Origin: an uncultured Clostridia bacterium | Lineage (GTDB): Bacteria > Bacillota > Clostridia > UBA1381 | Direction of reading: 5' to 3' | Length of the DNA: 64,000 nt | Assembly: GCA_934454145.1 (NCBI GenBank) | Contig: CAKSFT010000001.1 | Coordinates: 124,001-188,000, forward strand | In this document: positions 34,986-41,674 of the stretch, piece after piece | How the letters are laid out: every line of letters starts with the position of its first letter | How positions within the stretch are numbered: the first letter of the stretch is position 1 | Program-made: the position numbers and the translations under genes | Notes under the pieces: model-generated | Seen by the model: the letters and a program-made list of their open reading frames with translations, nothing else | Database searches by the model: none | Told to the model about the DNA's origin: nothing

Positions 34986-37139
34986 TTAATCCAAAGCCCT
35001 GTTCAAGAAGGTCACAATCTGACCGCGGCTGCAAATATTCTCCGGCGAGAATGTTGTTGCAGATGTTCCGCTTGTCACACCTTCTTCAACTGCCCACGCA
35101 ACTGCTTCCGCATATTCCGCATCCATGTCAACATCAGCAAACTCAATTTCGGAATCTGTCCACGGCGCGCCTGCGTTCAACCACAGATATGTAACTGTCG
35201 ATGCACGTGTGCACGGCGTGTCCGCCCCGAATGTTGTGCCGGAAACCATTCCCTTTTCGTTTGCCCATACTGCCGCGTCATAATAATAGTCGCTTTCCTT
35301 CACATCAGCAAACGGATTCCCTGCCGTTGCCTTCGGCGAACCGACCGCACGCCACAAGAAGGTCAGAATTTGTGCACGCGTACACGTGTTGTCCGGTGAA
35401 AATTTTGTTGCCGATGTCCCCGTGGTAATCTGCTTTTCCACTGCCCACTTCACAGCCGCCTCATAATATGCCCCTGCCGCCACGTCAGAGAACGAAGGTG
35501 CAGACACTGTCTGTTGTGTGCCCGTTTCCGCTGTGCCGTCCCCGATTGTGAATATAACCGGCACCGATGAATTGAGTTTCATTTGGTATCCGCCGTCAAC
35601 CTCTGTCATATATTTAACATTGAGCGGCAGATATGACTCAGTCCCGTCAGCTGTCTTGCATATAGCATATTCCTTCATCATCTCATATTTATCAGCAAAA
35701 TGTGTTGTCCCCGCACTGGTTGTGAAAGAAACAATCGGGTTCTTGCCTATTGCAAAAATCTGTATGGCATAAGTGCCGTCTTCCCCGACGCCCATATAAG
35801 TGTAATTCTGATTTAAAATATTGGCTCTGTGCCCCGGACTGTCCATCCATGTCGTTATCGCACGTTCCGGATTTTGATGTCCCGGTGTACATGATGCAAG
35901 GTTTTCACCAAATCCCGCCGCCTTGAAACCGGCAGAAATCGCCGTTGAAAAATTGGTCCCGTCCGGGCGCGTGTGAGAAAATTTCTCGTGCATTTCTTTT
36001 TCACGTATATTGCAGGCGTCTTGAAGCGAAGAAACCATGCCCAGCAGTTGGGCGCCCGTTTTTGCACGTTCGATATTGGTTCTTGCCAAAATTTCCCATT
36101 CTTCTTTGTCAACAGAAATTGAAGGCCTTTTCCCCAAAAGCTGCGGAATCTTTATCTGAAACCATGTTTCTCTCGTTTCACTCCCAAGGGTCATCACCAT
36201 GCTCCCGGAAACCTCTCCTTCCGCTTCCAGCGTTGACTCTTTTTTCACAAAATTTCCCTTCCACTCCACCTTAGAGCCGTTTTTCACAGCCGCTTTTGCA
36301 ACCTGCAGCATTTCTTCCTTTGTGATTCTGTTTGTGTAATCAATAGCGTCTACAGCCTTGCTTATCAGACTCCTGTCCTCATCAATCTTCACCGATTCCC
36401 CGGTCACAATCGGCTGCAGCGTCTTTGCCACAGAGCATCTTGCAGCGCTGTCGCCGCATGTGAGCGTAAGGGTTGCATAAACAGTGCCGTTGACCGTGGT
36501 GCTTGCTTTTACCATTGAAAAGTCATCACTTTCAAGCGTCACGCTCACTGCGCTCCCTTCGGGCAATGCATCTCTTGCCATTTGCAAAATGTCCTTTCTT
36601 GTCGTGTCGTTTGACACCTCAAAGTCCCATATTGCATCACTTATGGCTTTTTTTGCCGCCTCGATTTGCTTTTTTATGTCCGCCGCACTCAGATTTGAAG
36701 CATCTCTTTTCTCGGTGTCCTCGGGCATTTCCTCTTCTTCCGGCTCTTCCGTCACTCCTTCAAGCTTTGCGATGGTTTTTCTGACAGAAAATATCACCTC
36801 TCCGCCGTCCTGGCTGAGCAGAACCTCAGCGCTCAGCGAGCCTTCTTTTGCGCCCGTTGCTTTCATAAGCTTATATTCATATATTTCATACGCCGCACCG
36901 GCATATTTGTCTGCCGAATAGTCACAGTTTTCAAAAATGATATTTTCCAAATCTTCGCGTGTAAAATCATTGGTAATTTCGGTGTTTTCCAGAGCTTCCA
37001 AAATTGCGTCCCGGTTTTTTTCCATCGCGGTCTGTGCGTCCTGTTCAATCACAAAGCCCGCAGACACATTTGCCACCGGCACTGCCGCCGACATTGTGAC
37101 AACCGCCGCTGTGACAACCGCCGTCAAAAGCTTTTTCAT
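34986..37139 (-). CDS. CAP/SCP-domain protein with N-terminal triple repeat and C-terminal SLH domains
   Basis: 717 residues. Signal peptide to VANVSAG, then three related ~75-residue units at about 30-115, 145-235 and 250-330 (NDFTREDLENIIFENC; NDTTRKDILQMARDALPEGS; NRITKEEMLQVAKAAVKNGS), each ending in a T/KI.KL-like strand. Residues ~345-475 are a CAP domain (ILARTNIERAKTGAQLLGMV, REKEMHEKFSHTRPDGTNFS, GENLASC, WMDSPGHRANILN), the fold of SCP and YkwD proteins. The His pair (SHTRPDG and SPGHR) and Glu of GENLA are present. Three SLH domains close the protein. The role of bacterial CAP proteins is mostly unknown. The ATG overlaps the kinase stop (ATGA), so the two genes are coupled. Confidence 0.88.
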   Translation of the reverse strand: MKKLLTAVVTAAVVTMSAAVPVANVSAGFVIEQDAQTAMEKNRDAILEALENTEITNDFTREDLENIIFENCDYSADKYAGAAYEIYEYKLMKATGAKEGSLSAEVLLSQDGGEVIFSVRKTIAKLEGVTEEPEEEEMPEDTEKRDASNLSAADIKKQIEAAKKAISDAIWDFEVSNDTTRKDILQMARDALPEGSAVSVTLESDDFSMVKASTTVNGTVYATLTLTCGDSAARCSVAKTLQPIVTGESVKIDEDRSLISKAVDAIDYTNRITKEEMLQVAKAAVKNGSKVEWKGNFVKKESTLEAEGEVSGSMVMTLGSETRETWFQIKIPQLLGKRPSISVDKEEWEILARTNIERAKTGAQLLGMVSSLQDACNIREKEMHEKFSHTRPDGTNFSTAISAGFKAAGFGENLASCTPGHQNPERAITTWMDSPGHRANILNQNYTYMGVGEDGTYAIQIFAIGKNPIVSFTTSAGTTHFADKYEMMKEYAICKTADGTESYLPLNVKYMTEVDGGYQMKLNSSVPVIFTIGDGTAETGTQQTVSAPSFSDVAAGAYYEAAVKWAVEKQITTGTSATKFSPDNTCTRAQILTFLWRAVGSPKATAGNPFADVKESDYYYDAAVWANEKGMVSGTTFGADTPCTRASTVTYLWLNAGAPWTDSEIEFADVDMDAEYAEAVAWAVEEGVTSGTSATTFSPENICSRGQIVTFLNRALD
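35068..35366. repeat. 299-bp SLH-coding segment identical to 34018-34316
   Basis: Second copy of the identical SLH stretch, within the C-terminal SLH region of the CAP protein. See the entry at 34018. Confidence 0.95.
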
Positions 37140-38209
37140 GATATTATTACCCCTTTTCTTATTGATATTTTAATTTGATATTTATTCATATCTGTATATA
37201 ACATACCATTATTTGCACTCACAATCGCCTCAACCGTGTCCAATGCGGCATTCCCGTACACACCTGGCGCGTCGGTGCTTATGTTTATACATATTTGCAG
37301 ATTATTCTGCAAAATTTCCGCCTTTACAAATTTTCCCGCGCCGTACAGGGCATCGTCCAGCAGAGTTGTCAAAACAACAAGCATGTCAAAGTCCGTCGTT
37401 TCCTCGGGCAGGTTGCAGTTGCAGACAAACAGCACACCCTTTTTTTCCGCCGCTTTTTTGTACATTGACAAAAAAGCATTTGCCATTTTGTTTTTGCAGA
37501 AAAATTCTTCTCCGCCGCCTATGTATTCCGCAAGTTTCTTGACAGAATGCAGCTGCACATCAAACAAATCCCTTCGGTAACGCAGTTGAGTCTTTTTTGA
37601 CAAATATTCAAAAAAATATATCTCAAACACAATAAAAAATACCGAAAGCAATGTCGTCAGCACGGGTATCGTAACCGACGGGAAACGCACCAGGGCATCA
37701 CTGTACACCGTCACCGCATATGTAACCAAATATGCCGTCGCCGTCGGAAGGCAAAGCCAGTCTGCTTCATTTGCATTTGATTTGAAAATCCCAATCACCG
37801 CCGGCGCCATGAATTTCGCAATCAGCCAAAGCAAAACTGCCGAAACAACTATCTCCGACGCCGCAGACGCCGCAAACCCGCCGCCGCAAAGATATGCCGC
37901 GGCAACAGAAATCCATTTGCGCGGTGTCGTCAGCATATACGCCGCGGTGAGTGAAAAAATCGCACGATACAATGGTGTACCGACCGCCGTCACATAATAT
38001 ACCAAAAGCGGCAAATGCACCGTAAACGGATAAAGCATATAAAGGAGTTCCTCACTGAAGTGTCTGTGCAAAAACAGGTTCAGCGCTCCGCAGAACAAAT
38101 ACAGCGCCGCAAGCCCCAAAAGCCGCACTCTGTCTTTTTCTTCCTCTGTAAAAAGATACATTATGACATTGCCGTACAATGTCACCGTCACAAAATTCAA
38201 AACCTCCAA
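37136..38209 (-). CDS. Degenerate AgrC/VirS-like (GHKL) sensor kinase
   Basis: 357 residues if the TTG at 38209, five bases after GGGAGGGG, is used; an ATG at 38224 in frame has no ribosome site. Residues ~1-200 form six to seven membrane segments. Next comes a helix (RRDLFDVQLHSVKKLAEYIG) and a GHKL-type ATPase region with the AgrC pattern NKMANAFLSMYKKAAEKKGV and FDMLVVLTTLLDDALYGAG. The Asn of the usual LLDNAI is Asp, and the G-box reads YGNAALDTVEAIVSANNGML without the GxG pair, so ATP binding is doubtful. No response regulator is adjacent. It is the first gene of the surface operon, behind VirR-like direct repeats. It may be a signal-binding regulator without kinase activity. Confidence 0.7.
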   Translation of the reverse strand: MEVLNFVTVTLYGNVIMYLFTEEEKDRVRLLGLAALYLFCGALNLFLHRHFSEELLYMLYPFTVHLPLLVYYVTAVGTPLYRAIFSLTAAYMLTTPRKWISVAAAYLCGGGFAASAASEIVVSAVLLWLIAKFMAPAVIGIFKSNANEADWLCLPTATAYLVTYAVTVYSDALVRFPSVTIPVLTTLLSVFFIVFEIYFFEYLSKKTQLRYRRDLFDVQLHSVKKLAEYIGGGEEFFCKNKMANAFLSMYKKAAEKKGVLFVCNCNLPEETTDFDMLVVLTTLLDDALYGAGKFVKAEILQNNLQICINISTDAPGVYGNAALDTVEAIVSANNGMLYTDMNKYQIKISIRKGVIIS

Positions 38210-38247
38210 GGGCACCCCTCCCATGCAGTGTTTTTTTTACACAACAT

Positions 38248-38276
38248 ATTGTATATCATCTCTGCCGATAACACAA
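38248..38276 (-). promoter_or_regulatory. Promoter of the kinase/CAP-SLH/SLH operon
   Basis: On the minus strand TTGTGT (38271-38276), 17-base spacer, TACAAT (38248-38253). The -35 is weak, as expected for an activator-dependent promoter; direct repeats lie just upstream. Confidence 0.55.
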
Positions 38277-38283
38277 CATAAAT

Positions 38284-38316
38284 GTCATAACTTGCAAAAA
38301 AACGTCATAACTTGCA
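38284..38316 (-). promoter_or_regulatory. VirR/AgrA-like direct repeats upstream of the kinase operon
   Basis: Two perfect copies of TGCAAGTTATGAC (minus strand) at 38304-38316 and 38284-38296, period 20 bases. LytTR response regulators (VirR, AgrA) bind paired direct repeats with this spacing; the VirR box core CAGTTnTnCAC resembles these. They end eight bases before the -35 box, a class I/II activator position. Confidence 0.65.
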
Positions 38317-38425
38317 TATAAAAAAAGCAAAAAATTTCTTGCTTTCAGACTGTCGAAAAAGTTGGTCAACCGCAAGCAAACAAACCATAAATACATTTTA
38401 AGTAAAATTCAATTGTGTCGTTTGG

Positions 38426-38454
38426 CTGACAACTCTTGGCAAAAATAATATAAT
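38426..38454 (+). promoter_or_regulatory. Promoter inside the structured element
   Basis: CTGACA (38426-38431), 17-base spacer, TATAAT (38449-38454). Predicted start near 38461. No protein-coding gene follows on this strand. Confidence 0.6.
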
Positions 38455-38460
38455 CGCATC

Positions 38461-38645
38461 AGAAACACCTTGAAATCTCGATGATTTCAAGGTGTTTTGC
38501 TTGCTTTCACCGAACATGGACTCTACCGTATACACATACGCCGACGAATCCATGTTCGACAAATTTACCTTCCTTTTTCGAAGCCTACCAGCGTGCCGAT
38601 AGGTTTATCGACACGCTGAAAGCAAGAAATTCTTGCTTTTTTATA
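38461..38645 (+). ncRNA. Candidate structured non-coding RNA, ~185 nt
   Basis: Reading from the predicted start: hairpin 1 AACACCTTGAAATC/GATTTCAAGGTGTT (38464-38496, 14 bp, loop TCGAT); hairpin 2 CGAACATGGA/TCCATGTTCG (38511-38558) with an inner CGTAT-ACAC-ATACG stem; hairpin 3 CAGCGTG/CACGCTG (38589-38618) with inner CGATA/TATCG; then terminator AAAGCAAG/CTTGCTTT plus T-run (38619-38642). Hairpin 1 is itself followed by TTTTG and could stop transcription early. No known RNA family was recognised. Confidence 0.5.
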
Positions 38646-38679
38646 CATTATATTCTGTTCCTCAAAAAGGCTCGCTTTT

Positions 38680-40005
38680 TCAGATGCTTTTCATCAGGCG
38701 CACCTGTTTTCTCATTTGGTATACAATAAAAATAAACACCGCCGCCTCTGTTATAGGCATAGCCCACCACATCGCCGCCGCACCGGCAATCCTCGGCAAA
38801 ACCATAATCAGTGCTCCGCTCAAGAGTATGCCGCGCGTCACCGAAATCGCCATAGATACGCCCGACTTCATTGTCGACTGGAAATAATATGTGGAATATA
38901 TATTGAACGGCAAAAGCAGATATGACACTGCATACATGCGCATGATTGCCGGCGCAATGTCAAGCACTTCTTTTGTCGGCGCCATAAAGAGTCTTATGAA
39001 CCCGTTTGGGAAAATCATTGCCGCCGCAGTCCAGATTATGCTTATAATTACAGTCGTTATCACATTATATCTTATCATTTTTATGATTCTGTCAAACTTC
39101 CGCGCACCGTAATTCTGTGAAATAATCGGCTGTGACGCCTGTCCCACGCCATAAGAACAACATTGCACAAAAGTGCTTACCGAAACAATGACCCCATATA
39201 CCGCCAGGGCTTCGCTGTTTGAATATTTCATAATCTGACGGTTGAAAAGCATTGTCAAAACACCCATCGCAACGTCAATGACAAAAGAAGAGAAGCCCGC
39301 AAAAATTATGCGCGGAAACCTGCCGAAACATTTTCGCGGCATCCGAAATTTCAGCGTATTCTCCTTTGTAAAAAAATGCGTCATTGCCGCAAGCACCGAA
39401 ACCGCAGCGCCTGCCGCTGTGGCGATGCCGGCGCCCTTTATTCCCATGTCAAGGGTGAAAACGCAGAATATGTCCCCAAAGATATTAAACACTCCGCCTG
39501 CCAAAACCGCCTTTGTCGCCAGCGCCGGGGCAGAGTCGTTTCTCAAAAACATTGACAGAATCTGTGTAAAAACAAATACCGGCACCGCCATCTTTGGGGC
39601 AACCAGATATTCGCGGCAAAGCGGCAGCAAGTCCTCGCTTGCCCCGAACAGCCTCAAAAGCGGTGTTTCAAAGCAATACAGACAAATCCACAGCACAAGC
39701 GACACAATCACACCCAGGACAACAGATGCCGTGAAGTACACATTGTGCTCACTGCTTTCGCTTGTTTTGCCCTTTTCAAAGGCATAAAGCACCGAGCCTC
39801 CCATTCCGACCAAAAGCCCCATGCTATAGATAATGTTCCACACCGGCGCTATGACAGCCATCGCCGCCGCGCCTTGCGGCCCGTGGTATTTCCCCACGAC
39901 AATCATGTCCACAAAGCCATAAATGCTCGCAATAAAAGAGCTCCCGAAAGCCGACAGAAGAAATTTTATATAAACCTTGCTGAGTTTGTCATTCAATAAG
40001 TCCAT
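38680..40005 (-). CDS. MATE-family multidrug/toxin efflux pump
   Basis: 441 residues, twelve predicted membrane helices in two repeats. Start MDLLNDKLSKVYIKFLLSAF, first-repeat motif GFVDMIVVGKYHGPQGAAAM, and second-repeat equivalents ALAVYGVIVSVSTFVQCCSY and GVGQASQPIISQNYGA. MATE pumps of the MepA branch expel cationic compounds using Na+ or H+. AAGGAGG precedes the ATG by six bases. Own promoter at 40116-40144; the ~105-base leader folds into a hairpin plus an attenuator like a guanidine-IV (mepA) riboswitch, which would make this a guanidinium-type exporter. Complete, unlike the remnant at 24217. Confidence 0.92.
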   Translation of the reverse strand: MDLLNDKLSKVYIKFLLSAFGSSFIASIYGFVDMIVVGKYHGPQGAAAMAVIAPVWNIIYSMGLLVGMGGSVLYAFEKGKTSESSEHNVYFTASVVLGVIVSLVLWICLYCFETPLLRLFGASEDLLPLCREYLVAPKMAVPVFVFTQILSMFLRNDSAPALATKAVLAGGVFNIFGDIFCVFTLDMGIKGAGIATAAGAAVSVLAAMTHFFTKENTLKFRMPRKCFGRFPRIIFAGFSSFVIDVAMGVLTMLFNRQIMKYSNSEALAVYGVIVSVSTFVQCCSYGVGQASQPIISQNYGARKFDRIIKMIRYNVITTVIISIIWTAAAMIFPNGFIRLFMAPTKEVLDIAPAIMRMYAVSYLLLPFNIYSTYYFQSTMKSGVSMAISVTRGILLSGALIMVLPRIAGAAAMWWAMPITEAAVFIFIVYQMRKQVRLMKSI

Positions 40006-40019
40006 AATTTACCTCCTTA

Positions 40020-40112
40020 AACAAAAAAAGAATAAGATAAATAAGCATTTCAGCTTATCACCTTATCCGGCTCATCATTTCCTGTGAATCACTTGCCCTC
40101 CGTGTGAGCAAG
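40020..40112 (-). promoter_or_regulatory. Candidate guanidine-IV (mepA-type) riboswitch before the MATE gene
   Basis: Minus-strand leader: hairpin CTTGCTC-ACACGGA-GGGCAAG, then GTGATTCACAGG, GATGAGCCGGATAAGG, then an intrinsic terminator (stem complement of 40032-40066, ATAAG..GATAAGC/GCTTATT..CTTAT, followed by T7) ending just before the ribosome site. Loop ACACGG faces CCGG, part of the terminator's 5' flank, so a loop-loop contact could prevent termination. The layout, the conserved-looking ACACGGAG and GCCGGATAAGG strings and the MATE target fit the guanidine-IV class as I recall it; no search was run. Confidence 0.6.
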
Positions 40113-40115
40113 CCT

Positions 40116-40144
40116 ATTCTATCACACAAAACCGCAATTGTCAA
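40116..40144 (-). promoter_or_regulatory. Promoter of the MATE gene
   Basis: On the minus strand TTGACA (40139-40144), 17-base spacer, TAGAAT (40116-40121); start near 40109. Confidence 0.85.
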
Positions 40145-40148
40145 CAAA

Positions 40149-40193
40149 AAAAATCAGAAAAAAATCAATACGATTGATTTTTTTCTGATTTTT
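40149..40193 (-). terminator. Terminator of the SDR gene
   Basis: A 21-bp AT-rich perfect stem (AAAAATCAGAAAAAAATCAAT and complement) with loop ACG and T-rich tails on both strands; its minus-strand T-run abuts the MATE -35 box. Confidence 0.8.
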
Positions 40194-40212
40194 GATAATT
40201 AACGATTCAAAG

Positions 40213-41013
40213 TCACGGCTGTTTGCCTATGTACGCCAAAATTCCGCCGTCCACATAAAGGACATGTCCGTTTACAAAGTCTGATGCGTCAGACGCCAAG
40301 AACACCGCCGGTCCCATCAAATCTTCCGGCGTTCCCCATCTTGCCGCCGGGGTCTTTGCTATGATAAACTGGTCAAACGGGTGACGTGAGCCGTCCGGCT
40401 GTTTTTCTCTCAAAGGCGCCGTCTGCGGCGTTGCAATATAGCCCGGACCTATGCCGTTGCACTGTATGTTGTGCTCGCCGTATTCAGAGCAGATGTTCCT
40501 TGTCAGCATTTTCAGTCCGCCCTTTGCCGCCGCATATGCAGAAACGGTTTCACGCCCAAGTTCACTCATCATAGAGCAGATGTTTATGATTTTTCCGTGA
40601 CCTTTCTTTATCATCGAAGGAATAACTGCCTTTGCAACAATAAACGGTGCATTCAGGTCAACATCAATAACCTGTCTGAACTCCTCAGCCGTCATCTCAC
40701 ACATCGGTATTCTCTTTATTATGCCGGCATTGTTGACCAAGATGTCTATCACGCCCACCTCGGCTTCAATCTTCGCCACCATGTCCTTTACCATGTCTTC
40801 TTTCGTGACGTCACACACATAGCCTTTTGCGTCAATCTTGTCCTGTGCATATGACGCCAAGCCCTTGTCGACAAACTCCTGTTTTATGTCACAGAATACA
40901 ATCTTTGCCCCCGCAGAAGCATATGCTTTTGCAATGGCATATCCTATGCCGTAAGATGCGCCCGTGATGAGTGCAACCTTACCTTCCAAACTGAAATTTT
41001 TCAAAATGTCCAT
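40213..41013 (-). CDS. Short-chain dehydrogenase, gluconate 5-dehydrogenase-like
   Basis: 266 residues; AAGGAGGAG seven or so bases upstream of the ATG. Cofactor loop TGASYGIGYAIAKAY, NNAGIIKRIPMCEM, catalytic Ser in IINICSMMSELGRETVS, YAAAK (Tyr, Lys) and end NGHVLYVDGGILAYIGKQP. The IKRIPM and SELGRETVSAYAAAKGGL segments are typical of gluconate 5-dehydrogenases, which interconvert 5-keto-gluconate and gluconate with NAD(P). It is the terminal gene of this minus-strand run, 13 bases after the DUF2344 gene, though metabolically unrelated to it. A related sugar-acid substrate is equally possible. Confidence 0.82.
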   Translation of the reverse strand: MDILKNFSLEGKVALITGASYGIGYAIAKAYASAGAKIVFCDIKQEFVDKGLASYAQDKIDAKGYVCDVTKEDMVKDMVAKIEAEVGVIDILVNNAGIIKRIPMCEMTAEEFRQVIDVDLNAPFIVAKAVIPSMIKKGHGKIINICSMMSELGRETVSAYAAAKGGLKMLTRNICSEYGEHNIQCNGIGPGYIATPQTAPLREKQPDGSRHPFDQFIIAKTPAARWGTPEDLMGPAVFLASDASDFVNGHVLYVDGGILAYIGKQP

Positions 41014-41026
41014 CTGAAACTCCTCC

Positions 41027-41674
41027 TTATTGAATGATTAAATCTTTATTTCCTGCAAGAATCCTTTCCCGGTGAACAAGAAAGAACCCTGCCTTGAAAC
41101 CAATATATTTTTCCATTGCCGCCAAAACCGTTTCAGGTTTCAGGTTATAAATGTTCCCGGCGGCAAGGCACATTTTCAGCTGCACGCCCCAGTCCTTTTT
41201 TTCCGCCTCCAGAGAGTATATATAAGGCCTTATGTCAGCCTCCTTTGTGCCGCTTTTGCTCTTTTTCATAACCAAAAGTTCCTTTTCTGAAAGGAACCTC
41301 CCGGTGTCGGGAAGCATGTCCCCTTCCGTATCCACGATATACTCGGCACGGTCAAGCTTTCTGAAATCATACCCGTCGTCTTTTTTCACCGCGAGAATCT
41401 CAAACCCCGATGGCATGGCACGGTTCAGGGAATCTTTTATATATTCTTCCCCCAAATTCTCTGCAAAGCCGATTTTCATGTATTCTCCCGAAGACGTGAC
41501 GCCCACCGAAAGCGGCATCGCCACTGTCATCACAGGGTGCGGATTGAACCCATGTGAAAATTCCATCGAAAGCCCGGCGCGCCTTATAACCCTGTGGATA
41601 AAACGCACAAAGTCCAGATGTGAGATATACCGCACCTCTGCGCCGCGGCTGTACTTCAAAACATAGTTACTCAT
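41027..41674 (-). CDS. TIGR03936/DUF2344 radical SAM-associated protein
   Basis: 215 residues from the ATG at 41674 (GGGGG six bases upstream), overlapping the preceding stop by eight bases. Starts YVLKYSRGAEVRYISHLDFV, RFIHRVIRRAGL, EFSHGFNPHPVMTVAMPLSV: the conserved first half of the DUF2344 family, which is always next to, or fused with, a B12-binding-like radical SAM protein. Likely partner of the upstream gene. Biochemical role not established to my knowledge; tRNA or rRNA-linked modification is often suspected. Confidence 0.88.
   Translation of the reverse strand: MSNYVLKYSRGAEVRYISHLDFVRFIHRVIRRAGLSMEFSHGFNPHPVMTVAMPLSVGVTSSGEYMKIGFAENLGEEYIKDSLNRAMPSGFEILAVKKDDGYDFRKLDRAEYIVDTEGDMLPDTGRFLSEKELLVMKKSKSGTKEADIRPYIYSLEAEKKDWGVQLKMCLAAGNIYNLKPETVLAAMEKYIGFKAGFFLVHRERILAGNKDLIIQ

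Larger units (their letters stand above)
38317..38645. other. 329-bp element with 38-bp terminal inverted repeats and internal structured RNA
   Basis: Left end (38317-38356) and right end (38608-38645) are imperfect inverted repeats: TATAAAAAAGC, a GCAAGAA/TTTCTTGC palindrome, TTTCAG and TGTCGA in the same order. Inside lies a promoter at 38426-38454 and three hairpins. No open reading frame of note. It occupies most of the gap between the kinase operon and the MATE pump. It could be a small non-autonomous transposable element, a structured RNA gene, or both. Confidence 0.65.

Noticed and set aside
38465..38496. Simple terminator of a plus-strand gene
   Set aside because: No gene ends here on the plus strand; the hairpin follows a promoter instead.
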